NCBI GenBank assembly: GCA_964441535.1
Contig: CAYTXQ010000016.1
Coordinates: 1-15,188 of the forward strand
From: CAYNLX01 sp964441535
GTDB taxonomy: Bacteria; Bacillota_I; Bacilli_A; RF39; UBA660
Reading direction: 5' to 3'
Length of the DNA: 15,188 bases
The notes under the pieces were generated by a model, which had not been told where the DNA came from, searched no databases, and saw nothing but the letters and a program-made list of their open reading frames with translations. The translations under genes and the position numbers were made by a program. Below are positions 7,685 to 14,485 of this stretch, in pieces (position 1 is the first letter of the stretch; each line of letters begins with the position of its first letter).

Positions 7685-9478
7685 ATGCATAAACACAGAA
7701 TGATGGTTAATGAAAAACCTAAAGATTTTAAAAAGAATTTAAAAAAATTATTAAAATATATATCTCCGTATAAAACCTATATAGTAATATCTTTTGTATT
7801 AGCTATAGTATCTTCCTCTACAAGTGTTCTTATCCCTAACATCATAGGAGAGATTACTGATAAAATAATAACTGGAATAACTTATGAACATTCAGCATTT
7901 CAAACAATAGTTAAACTTATAATAGAAACATTATGTATATTAGTTATAAGTTCAATAGCTGGAATACTAGAAGGCTTTATAATGAGTAAAGTAAGTTATA
8001 AGATAGGTTACAACTTAAGAAAACAAATTAATAATAAGATTAATAAGTTGCCACTAAGTTATTTTGATAGAAATACTAATGGAGAAATATTAAGTTTTAT
8101 TACAAACGATGTTGATACATTAACTAATAATTTATCACAAAGTCTAACAAGTATTGTAAGTTCTATAATATTATTATTTGGTACTTTATATATGATGTTT
8201 AGAATAAGTTTACTGCTTACATTAGTAATGTTATTAAGTATCCCTTTATGTTTCTTAATACTAATAGTATTTATAATGAAAGGTCAAAAATATTTTGATC
8301 AGAGGCAGAAATATTTGGGTCATATTAACGGACATATAGAAGAAACTTATGCAGGTCATACAACTATTAAACTATATAATTTGGAAAACAAGAAAATTAA
8401 AAAATTAGATAATTTAAATGAAACTTTGTATGAATCATCATGGAAAAGTCAATTCTATTCTTCTATTATTCAGCCATTACTAAGATTCTTAGGAAATTTA
8501 GGATATGTAGTTGGTTGTGGTTTAGGAGGCTATTTAATAGTTAAAGGTAAAGGATTAACAATAGGTAAAGTTCAAGCCTTTGTCCAATATGCAAAGACAT
8601 TTAATCGTCCTTTAGCGGATTTATCTGCTTTAACTGGAACTTTTCAACAAATAATATCTGCTAGTGAAAGAATCTTCAATTATTTAGAAGAAGAGAATGA
8701 AAAAGATTTAATTATTAATAAAATTGATAGTAATAATTTGAAAGGACATATTGAATTTAAAAATGTTAATTTTGGATATGGAGATAAAACTATAATACAT
8801 GATTTTAATATAGATGTTTCTCCCGGTAAAAGAATTGCAATAGTAGGGCCTACCGGTGCAGGAAAAACTACAATAGTAAAACTTTTAATGAATTACTATG
8901 ATTTAAAAAAAGGTAAAATATTAATAGATGGAATTGATATAAATGAATTATCAAAAAATAATTTAAGAGAACAAATAGGTATGGTTCTTCAGGATACATG
9001 GCTATTTGAGGGCACTATTCAAGATAATATTATGTACGGTAAACAAAATTGTTCCTTAGAAGAAATAAAAAACGCAGCCAAGCTTGCCTGTGTAGATCAT
9101 TTTATAAACACTTTGCCTAACGGTTACAATTTCACATTAAATGAAGAAGGAAATAATATTTCTGAAGGAGAAAAACAACTTATAGCAATTTCAAGAACTA
9201 TATTAAAAGATCCTAAAATATTAATATTAGATGAAGCTACATCGAACGTTGACACTAGAACTGAAGTTTTAATACAAAAAGCAATGAATAATTTAATGAA
9301 AGATAAAACTTGTTTTATAATAGCACATAGATTATCTACAATTAAAAACGCTGATTTAATATTGGTTATGAATCATGGCAATATTGTAGAAAAAGGCACA
9401 CACAAAGAACTATTAAAATTAAATGGCTTCTATAAAAAACTATATTATAGTCAATTTGAAACACAAAAAAATGATTAA
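7685..9478 (+). CDS. ABC exporter half-transporter, subunit with the catalytic Glu
   Basis: Partner of the preceding gene, 597 residues. The membrane domain is about 25-340 with six segments, preceded by a basic cytosolic tail (PKDFKKNLKKLLKYISPY), and the nucleotide-binding domain is about 365-597. Walker A is GPTGAGKT at 388-395. Walker B ends in Asp516-Glu517 and the switch histidine is His548 (AHRLSTI), so its own ATP-binding face is catalytically complete. Its signature is SEGEK (493-497) rather than SGGQ. In the dimer this degenerate signature would face the degenerate Walker motifs of the first subunit, giving one dead and one live site, as known for heterodimeric exporters. The start is one base after the preceding stop, so translation is probably coupled. 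The unit ends in a bidirectional terminator. Confidence 0.93.
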   Translation: MHKHRMMVNEKPKDFKKNLKKLLKYISPYKTYIVISFVLAIVSSSTSVLIPNIIGEITDKIITGITYEHSAFQTIVKLIIETLCILVISSIAGILEGFIMSKVSYKIGYNLRKQINNKINKLPLSYFDRNTNGEILSFITNDVDTLTNNLSQSLTSIVSSIILLFGTLYMMFRISLLLTLVMLLSIPLCFLILIVFIMKGQKYFDQRQKYLGHINGHIEETYAGHTTIKLYNLENKKIKKLDNLNETLYESSWKSQFYSSIIQPLLRFLGNLGYVVGCGLGGYLIVKGKGLTIGKVQAFVQYAKTFNRPLADLSALTGTFQQIISASERIFNYLEEENEKDLIINKIDSNNLKGHIEFKNVNFGYGDKTIIHDFNIDVSPGKRIAIVGPTGAGKTTIVKLLMNYYDLKKGKILIDGIDINELSKNNLREQIGMVLQDTWLFEGTIQDNIMYGKQNCSLEEIKNAAKLACVDHFINTLPNGYNFTLNEEGNNISEGEKQLIAISRTILKDPKILILDEATSNVDTRTEVLIQKAMNNLMKDKTCFIIAHRLSTIKNADLILVMNHGNIVEKGTHKELLKLNGFYKKLYYSQFETQKND

Positions 9479-9500
9479 TAATTTAAATTAATCATTTTTT
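9465..9500. terminator. Bidirectional terminator between convergent genes
   Basis: ATGATTAAT at 9471-9479 and ATTAATCAT at 9487-9495 form a 9-base-pair stem, extended by A and T runs on both flanks, with a seven-base loop. It overlaps the last codons of the second ABC gene and touches the stop of the zinc-ribbon gene, serving both. Confidence 0.85.
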
Positions 9501-10017
9501 ATTTTTTAAAAATTAGTTTCTTTACTTGTTCGCCATATTTTCCTATGTATGGTAAAGATTTTTCTTTATCATCTAAAATATTTCTAATACCATTTATAGC
9601 AAAATACAATGTACCAACAAATAATCCTAAATACAATATTGTAGCTATAACTCCGGCTACTGGACTAGTAACTGTTTCTTTATAAGCTATACCCCATATG
9701 TATTTAGTTTTATCATAAGTTAGAGCACTTTTAATTATAGAATTTACTATTTCAAATACTATACCTGCAATTGTTGATAAAACTGATAAAACTAGTCCTT
9801 GACCTACATGAAACTGAAGTTTTTTATCTTTTCTTTCAGGGACACATAATGCTACTATCCATAGAAAACTGATATAACATAATATTTTATATACTTGAAT
9901 TCTATCAACTGTAATATTAGTTTCCCCTTTTACAAAAGAATGACCGCAGTTTTTACAATATTTAGTTTTAGAAGTATTGCTAGTTTTACATTCAGGACAC
10001 TCTATATTTTTTGCCAT
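9499..10017 (-). CDS. Zinc-ribbon membrane protein (DUF4870-like)
   Basis: The 172-residue product starts with a zinc ribbon: Cys7-x2-Cys10 and Cys21-x2-Cys24 in the form CPEC...CKNCG. Three or so hydrophobic segments follow, at about 41-60, 74-96 and 118-147. The sequence KKLQFHVGQGLVL (65-77) between the first two matches what I know of the DUF4870/Tic20-like small membrane family. The C-terminus is basic. AGAGGTG lies nine bases before the ATG. The function is unknown; a zinc-ribbon-fused membrane protein of this type is common in Bacillota genomes. It is divergent from the germination operon across 115 bases and convergent with the ABC pair. Confidence 0.75.
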   Translation of the reverse strand: MAKNIECPECKTSNTSKTKYCKNCGHSFVKGETNITVDRIQVYKILCYISFLWIVALCVPERKDKKLQFHVGQGLVLSVLSTIAGIVFEIVNSIIKSALTYDKTKYIWGIAYKETVTSPVAGVIATILYLGLFVGTLYFAINGIRNILDDKEKSLPYIGKYGEQVKKLIFKK

Positions 10018-10046
10018 TTATTTAAACACCTCTTTCTTATATGATA

Positions 10047-10052
10047 ATTATA
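10047..10052 (-). promoter_or_regulatory. Possible -10 element for the zinc-ribbon gene
   Basis: TATAAT on the minus strand, thirteen bases before AGAGGTG. A second TATAAT lies 20 bases further upstream (10072-10067). Neither has a convincing -35, so the assignment is tentative. Confidence 0.3.
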
Positions 10053-10084
10053 ATACAAATTTTAAAATTATACTACTTTTTATA

Positions 10085-10113
10085 ATATATTTTACATTAT
10101 ATAGAACATAATA
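10085..10113 (+). promoter_or_regulatory. Candidate forespore (sigma-G/F-like) promoter of the ger operon
   Basis: CATAATA at 10107-10113 fits the sigma-G -10 consensus CATWHTA fully. ATATA at 10085-10089 fits the GHATR -35 box in four of five positions, with a 17-base spacer. Germinant receptor operons are known to be transcribed in the forespore by sigma-G. A second partial match, CATTATA at 10095-10101, lacks a -35. The leader would be only about 13 bases and the region is AT-rich, so chance is possible. Confidence 0.4.
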
Positions 10114-10132
10114 AAAATATGGAGGAATTTCT

Positions 10133-11521
10133 ATGGAAGATATTATAAACAGATTAAAAAGCGAAATTAAAACTACTGATGTAATATATAGAAAAATAAA
10201 GAGAGGAAAAAATACAATTAATATTGTATATTCAGAATCTTTATCTGCAGGTGATAATATATCAGATTTTATTATAAGAAGTTTAAATACTATTAAATTT
10301 GAAAATAAAGATATTATAAACAAAATAGAAAATAATATAAGTAATTTTAAAGTTTCAAAATTAAATTCTTATGACGACGTTTGTTTTTATTTAAATTCTG
10401 GATTTACTATAATTACAGTAAATAATGAAAAAGAATATTTATCATTGGAAGCAAAAAGAGATCTTTCCAGAGGAGTTACCCAATCTGATACTGAAAACTC
10501 TATGAGAGGTCCCAAAGATGGGTTTGTAGAAGATTATCAGAAGAATCTAGGTCTTATTAAAAAAAGAATACGATCAAATGATTTTTTTATAGATGATTAT
10601 TATATAGGAGAAAAAACTAAAACTAAAGTCGGTATAATGTACTTAAATGATTTAATAGATCCTAAGACATTAGAAAATATAACAGGAAGAATAAAAAAAA
10701 TAAATTCAAAAGGATTAGTAGACAGTGGAATGTTAAAGAAATTATTTGAAAAAGAACACAAAACTATATTTCCCACAATTTTATCTACACAAAGACCAGA
10801 TACAGTAACACATGCTTTATTAAAAGGAAAAATAGTAATACTTGTAGATAATGGTCCTTACGCACTCATTCTTCCAAACACTTTAAATGATTTCATAAAA
10901 TCAGGAGAAGATTTTATGAGTAAAGACTCAATTATAAGTTTTACTAGAACAGTAAAATATATTGCGTTGTTTATTTCTTTATTAGCTCCTGCTATTTATA
11001 TATCTTTAATTACTTATAATCAAGAAATAATTCCCACTGATTTATTAATTAGTTTTGCAATACAAAGAGACCAAGTACCTTTTCCTGCTTTTTTTGAAGC
11101 ATTTCTTATGATAATCGCTTTTGAAATATTAAGAGAAAGTGATTTAAGAGTTCCAGCCTTCAGAGGAAGTTCTTTATCTATTGTAGGGGCTCTGATTTTA
11201 GGAGAAGCATCAGTAAGCGCTGGAATTGTTTCACCTATTATGATTATAATTGTTGCTATTACTGCAATCAGTTCTTTGCCTTTTTCTGAACCAGATTTAA
11301 TCGGAGCAATAAGAGGTTATAGAATTTTATTTATGTTGGGTGCAACTGTACTTGGAATAATTGGAGTTCTAATGACTTTTCTATATCTTGTTATAAAATT
11401 AAGTGGTGTTTCTACCTTTGGAGAATACTATTTGTCTCCTTTGGTACCTTTTAATTTTAAGGGTTTTAGAGACAGTATTTTAAAATTACCAAGAAAGAAG
11501 AATAAAAATGAAAAAAATTAA
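10133..11521 (+). CDS. gerA: Spore germinant receptor subunit A (GerA/GerKA family)
   Basis: Subunit A of a nutrient germinant receptor in the spore inner membrane. The 462 residues begin with a soluble N-terminal region to about 270, then four or more membrane segments (about 272-296, 315-331, 345-381, 397-422). Family landmarks are SMRGPKDGF (123-131), TQRPDTV (219-225), LRVPAFRGSSLSIVGALILG (338-357), AGIVSPIMIIIVAITAISS (363-381) and the positively charged tail. In the RGP...GF and VPxxxG stretches the key residues are kept. GGAGG lies seven bases before the ATG. The gene overlaps gerC by 14 bases. The A-C-B order is as in clostridial gerK operons, in contrast to A-B-C in the Bacillus gerA operon. 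The germinant cannot be predicted. Confidence 0.96.
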   Translation: MEDIINRLKSEIKTTDVIYRKIKRGKNTINIVYSESLSAGDNISDFIIRSLNTIKFENKDIINKIENNISNFKVSKLNSYDDVCFYLNSGFTIITVNNEKEYLSLEAKRDLSRGVTQSDTENSMRGPKDGFVEDYQKNLGLIKKRIRSNDFFIDDYYIGEKTKTKVGIMYLNDLIDPKTLENITGRIKKINSKGLVDSGMLKKLFEKEHKTIFPTILSTQRPDTVTHALLKGKIVILVDNGPYALILPNTLNDFIKSGEDFMSKDSIISFTRTVKYIALFISLLAPAIYISLITYNQEIIPTDLLISFAIQRDQVPFPAFFEAFLMIIAFEILRESDLRVPAFRGSSLSIVGALILGEASVSAGIVSPIMIIIVAITAISSLPFSEPDLIGAIRGYRILFMLGATVLGIIGVLMTFLYLVIKLSGVSTFGEYYLSPLVPFNFKGFRDSILKLPRKKNKNEKN

Positions 11522-12662
11522 ATTATTAATATTATTTATAGTATGTGTCTTTTCTACTGGTTGCTACAATTATAGAGAATTAAGTGATATGGCAATAACG
11601 AGTGCTGTAGGATTAGATAAAAGCGATAAGGGTATAAAATTATCATTACAATTTATAAATACCCAAAAAAATGAAACAGAAACCAGCTCTTCAGGCAGTT
11701 TACCTAATTACACTATCTACACAAGCGAAGGAAAAACAATGCAAGAAGCATTTAGAAAAATAGTTTTAGAATCTCCAAAAAGGGTTTATGGTAATCACAT
11801 AGCACTTTTCTTAATTGGAGAAGAATTAGCTAAAGACGGAATTTTTGATATATTAGATTTTTCAATTAGAGATACTGAATCAAGAAAACAATTTTTGGTT
11901 GCAGTTGTAAAAGATAATACGGCTGAAAATGTTTTAACGATAATTAATCCTTTAGAAAATTTAAATTCCAATTACATAACAGAAAGTATAAAAGATGAAC
12001 AAAAATTCCTAGGATCAAGCATATCCACCACATTTGAAGAAATGGTAAGTTCATATTTAAATAAAAAAACACAAATAACAATTCCATCAATAAAAATACA
12101 AGGAAGTGTTGAAGAAGGTAAAAAGGAAGATAATCTAAAGACTTCTGAAATAAATAATAAAGTTGTTGTTTCAAATATGGCTTACTTTAAAGATGATAAA
12201 TTAGTTGATTATCTTACTGAAAAACAAGGAATAGCATTATCATTTCTAAGAAAAAAAATTGTAAGCACCATAATAAGTTTTAAGTACAAAAATGATTATA
12301 TCGTTTCTGAAGTTGTTTCTACTAAGACAAAATATAAATTTAATAACAATAAAATAACGGTAACCATTTTAGGAAACGCTAATTTAAATGAAATTACCTG
12401 TAAATTAAATTTAGAAAAAAATGAAACTATAGATATGATAGAATCCAAAATTAATAAAAAGATTAAAAAAGACATTAAAGAATTAATTGATTTTTCTAAA
12501 GAAAAAAATATAGATTTTATAGGGTTGAAAGATTTAGTATATAAAAATCAACCTAAATATTATAGAAAATATAAACCAGATTTAAAGGATATTGATGTAA
12601 AAGTTAAAGTTAATATAAATATAAGAAAAAAAGGTAATTTAATAAAGGTGATAAAAAGATGA
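11508..12662 (+). CDS. gerC: Spore germinant receptor lipoprotein subunit C (Ger(x)C family)
   Basis: Lipoprotein subunit of the receptor. The 384-residue product has a short signal peptide with basic MKKIK, a hydrophobic core and lipobox STGC, giving lipidated Cys19. Mature CYNYRELSDMAITSAVGLDK is the classic start of the family. An N-terminal domain to about 205 contains GKTMQEAFRKI and YGNHIALFLIGEELAKDGI. A lysine-rich linker follows, then the C-terminal domain with conserved hydrophobic pattern to about 380. It starts inside the end of gerA (14-base overlap), with only a purine-rich AAGAAAGAAG ahead, so initiation is likely coupled to gerA translation. Its TGA stop overlaps the gerB ATG. 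The full family length is present with no lesion. Confidence 0.95.
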   Translation: MKKIKLLILFIVCVFSTGCYNYRELSDMAITSAVGLDKSDKGIKLSLQFINTQKNETETSSSGSLPNYTIYTSEGKTMQEAFRKIVLESPKRVYGNHIALFLIGEELAKDGIFDILDFSIRDTESRKQFLVAVVKDNTAENVLTIINPLENLNSNYITESIKDEQKFLGSSISTTFEEMVSSYLNKKTQITIPSIKIQGSVEEGKKEDNLKTSEINNKVVVSNMAYFKDDKLVDYLTEKQGIALSFLRKKIVSTIISFKYKNDYIVSEVVSTKTKYKFNNNKITVTILGNANLNEITCKLNLEKNETIDMIESKINKKIKKDIKELIDFSKEKNIDFIGLKDLVYKNQPKYYRKYKPDLKDIDVKVKVNINIRKKGNLIKVIKR

Positions 12663-13744
12663 CAAAAAAAATAGACCTTATAAGTTATATAATTGTATTT
12701 TCTAATATAATAATCACATCTTTTTTAGGTATAGGATTTTTTATATTAAAAAAAACCGCAAAAGTAGATTTATGGATTGCGGTGATTTTGACATTTGTTT
12801 TTGGATTATTATGGTTGTACTTATTTATTACAATTCATAATTATAAAGAAGATTTATCTCTTAAGGATAAAGTAATATCTCTTTTTGGTAAAAAAATTGG
12901 TTTTCTAATTAATCTCATAATATTTGCTATTTTTTATTCAATGGAGTTGTCCGCTTTATATATAATTTATAATTTTATAACTTCTCAATTTCTTTCTGAA
13001 ACACCTCCTGTATTAATAAAAATTGTATTTCTATTACTTGCTATCTTTATAAATTTTAAAGGTATAAACAGTATATTTCAGATAGGATTTTTTATATCAA
13101 TAGTAAACTTGGTTTTGTTTTCAATAGCCACTATAGGATTAATTGGTCAAATTGACTTTAATAATATAAAACCTGTTTTAGATAATAATTTAGGTAATGT
13201 GCTTTTAGCCTCCTTAAAAAGTTGTGTATTAAATGTTTCTACTATGTTTTTAATATTAATGGTTCCTAAAAGTAAAATAAATGCTAGCAATACTACTAAA
13301 TACATAATTATAGGATATTTAATGGCTGGATTCGTAATATGCGTTGTAATGTTTATTGATATTGGTGTATTAGGAATACATTTAATGGAATTATATCAAT
13401 ATCCAGAATATATAGTATTAAAAAGATTAGAGCTCTTTAATTTTATAGATCAAATTGAGAACGTTATAGCTATACAATGGGTACATGGATTGTTTTTCTT
13501 CTTGGCTTTTGACTTATACTTTCTTTCAAATTCCTTTGAGATAACAAAAAATAAATACGGAATAATAATAATTTCCTTATCTTTATTATATTTAGTAGAA
13601 AAGTTGTTTACAAATAGTACTCAATTTAATGAAATAACAAACACAGTATTTTTATATATAAGAATTGTTCTTATAATTATTATGTTTTTAATAACATTAT
13701 TAATTCTAATTAAAAAAAGATTTAAAAACAAAAACACTTCATAA
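12659..13744 (+). CDS. gerB: Spore germinant receptor subunit B (GerB family permease-like)
   Basis: Integral membrane subunit of the receptor, related to amino acid/polyamine permeases, and in known systems the main site of germinant binding. The 361 residues hold about ten hydrophobic segments. Landmarks are SFLGIGFFIL in segment 1 (21-30) and the family signature around YPEYIVLKRLELFNFIDQIENV (248-269) followed by IAIQW. The C-terminus is basic. Its ATG overlaps the gerC stop as ATGA, and AAGGTG lies in the end of gerC. It is the last gene of the operon and ends three bases from the stop of a gene on the other strand. No strong hairpin terminator is visible there, so transcripts may overlap. 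Confidence 0.95.
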   Translation: MTKKIDLISYIIVFSNIIITSFLGIGFFILKKTAKVDLWIAVILTFVFGLLWLYLFITIHNYKEDLSLKDKVISLFGKKIGFLINLIIFAIFYSMELSALYIIYNFITSQFLSETPPVLIKIVFLLLAIFINFKGINSIFQIGFFISIVNLVLFSIATIGLIGQIDFNNIKPVLDNNLGNVLLASLKSCVLNVSTMFLILMVPKSKINASNTTKYIIIGYLMAGFVICVVMFIDIGVLGIHLMELYQYPEYIVLKRLELFNFIDQIENVIAIQWVHGLFFFLAFDLYFLSNSFEITKNKYGIIIISLSLLYLVEKLFTNSTQFNEITNTVFLYIRIVLIIIMFLITLLILIKKRFKNKNTS

Positions 13745-13747
13745 ATA

Positions 13748-14272
13748 TTATAATTTTTTATATTGATAACTATCAAAATTATTTTCTTCTAGATCTAATC
13801 GTTTTTTTAACATTTCAATGGAATTTTCAAATAAATCTAATCCTTCTAAGATTGAATTTTGAATTTCCATTATTTTTTGTTTTGATTGCTCAATAATTAT
13901 TTTATTTTCTTCTTTTATTTTTTTAGAAAAAAACATTCGTTTTATTGTTATTTGAGCTTCTTCTATTTTTTTTCTTTCTGACATTGTACCCCACTTAATT
14001 TTCTTTCTCTTTACCAGCATAATATCATCCACTTGTTTATAAACATTATTTGTAACATCAACCGATTCACCTAAATAATAGTAATAAAAATTTAAATTAC
14101 CTTCTATATCAAAAATAGCATCTATTATTAAACCTTTGGTTTCTCCTTGAGCATACTGTATATAAAGTTTATTTTCAAAAAGTTTAGTTACTAAATAATA
14201 TTTGCTTTTAGCTTCCAAACTTTTTAATAAAATAATTATTATTTTATGATATTCATCGTTAATATCAATCAT
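13748..14272 (-). CDS. Protein of unknown function with a C-terminal coiled coil, 174 residues
   Basis: I do not recognise a family. Residues 1-80 look like beta strands and aromatics (IYAQGET-like turns, FYYYYLGESVDV), with no signal peptide or membrane segment. Residues about 95-165 are strongly charged and helical with heptad-like hydrophobics (EEAQITIKRMFF, then IIEQSKQKIMEIQNSILEGLDLF in part, and MLKKRLDLEE), suggesting a coiled coil or helical hairpin. No cysteine is present. AAGGAT nine bases before the ATG supports the start, and a TATAAT lies just upstream of it. The gene follows the 38-residue peptide gene on the same strand but lies behind that gene's terminator. It is convergent with gerB. 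Confidence 0.65.
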   Translation of the reverse strand: MIDINDEYHKIIIILLKSLEAKSKYYLVTKLFENKLYIQYAQGETKGLIIDAIFDIEGNLNFYYYYLGESVDVTNNVYKQVDDIMLVKRKKIKWGTMSERKKIEEAQITIKRMFFSKKIKEENKIIIEQSKQKIMEIQNSILEGLDLFENSIEMLKKRLDLEENNFDSYQYKKL

Positions 14273-14293
14273 TTATTATCATCCTTTATATTC

Positions 14294-14299
14294 ATTATA
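14294..14299 (-). promoter_or_regulatory. -10 element for the 174-residue gene
   Basis: TATAAT on the minus strand, seven bases before AAGGA. The -35 region (GTTATT at 17 bases) falls in the upstream terminator and is poor. Position after a terminator makes a promoter likely here. Confidence 0.35.
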
Positions 14300-14312
14300 T
14301 CTGTTATTAAAG

Positions 14313-14338
14313 AAAAAATAACCGTTTGGTTACTTCTT
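14313..14338 (-). terminator. Terminator of the 38-residue peptide gene
   Basis: On the minus strand, AAGAAGTAACC pairs with GGTTATTTTTT across an AAAC loop, giving 11 pairs with two G-T wobbles. The T run is shared with the 3' arm. The peptide's TAA stop lies inside the 5' arm, so the gene and terminator are tightly joined. Confidence 0.6.
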
Positions 14339-14446
14339 TTTACTTTTCTTATCATATAAACTGTTTACAATTTTAATTTTTCTGCCAATTTTAACTTCAA
14401 ATTTTTTTCTTACACCTTTTGGCAATAATTTTTTATATACTTTCAT
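14330..14446 (-). CDS. 38-residue basic peptide, possible SpoVM-like peptide
   Basis: A short gene, MKVYKKLLPKGVRKK...SKKK, with 14 lysines and two arginines against two acidic residues (net about +14) and no cysteine. The ribosome binding site is excellent: GGAGGTG with five bases to the ATG. It is preceded by an extended -10 and followed by a hairpin that overlaps its stop, so it looks like a complete one-gene unit. Its first ten residues share M1, K2, Y4, L8, P9 and K10 with SpoVM, the 26-residue forespore-membrane peptide, as I remember that sequence. Gly21 and Lys25 also align. SpoVM's helix is less basic than this one. V12, F16, I20 and I24 are spaced as on one helix face. The basic tail is extra. 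The SpoVM link is an inference from short similarity; a nucleic-acid-binding peptide is an alternative. Confidence 0.65.
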   Translation of the reverse strand: MKVYKKLLPKGVRKKFEVKIGRKIKIVNSLYDKKSKKK

Positions 14447-14471
14447 AACTACACCTCCAAATTACCTATTT

Positions 14472-14480
14472 AGTATAACA
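14472..14480 (-). promoter_or_regulatory. Extended -10 promoter for the 38-residue peptide gene
   Basis: TGTTATACT on the minus strand, thirteen bases before GGAGGTG and just past the stop of the upstream gene (14486). No -35 box is evident. Confidence 0.45.
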
Positions 14481-14485
14481 TATTA

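Noticed and set aside
10048..10323. Minus-strand frame of 91 codons overlapping the start of gerA
   Set aside because: No ribosome binding site, it overlaps gerA and the divergent promoter region, and it has no recognisable features.
11944..12174. Minus-strand frame of 76 codons
   Set aside because: It is antisense to gerC and has a low-complexity Leu/Phe composition typical of a shadow frame.
13740..13775. AT-rich inverted repeat at the gerB end
   Set aside because: The stem has several mismatches and no clean T run, so it is not a convincing terminator.
5053..14272. Possible relationship between the 265- and 174-residue proteins
   Set aside because: Only short shared stretches (ENK-Y and xEGNxxF) could be matched by eye, which is expected by chance at this composition.
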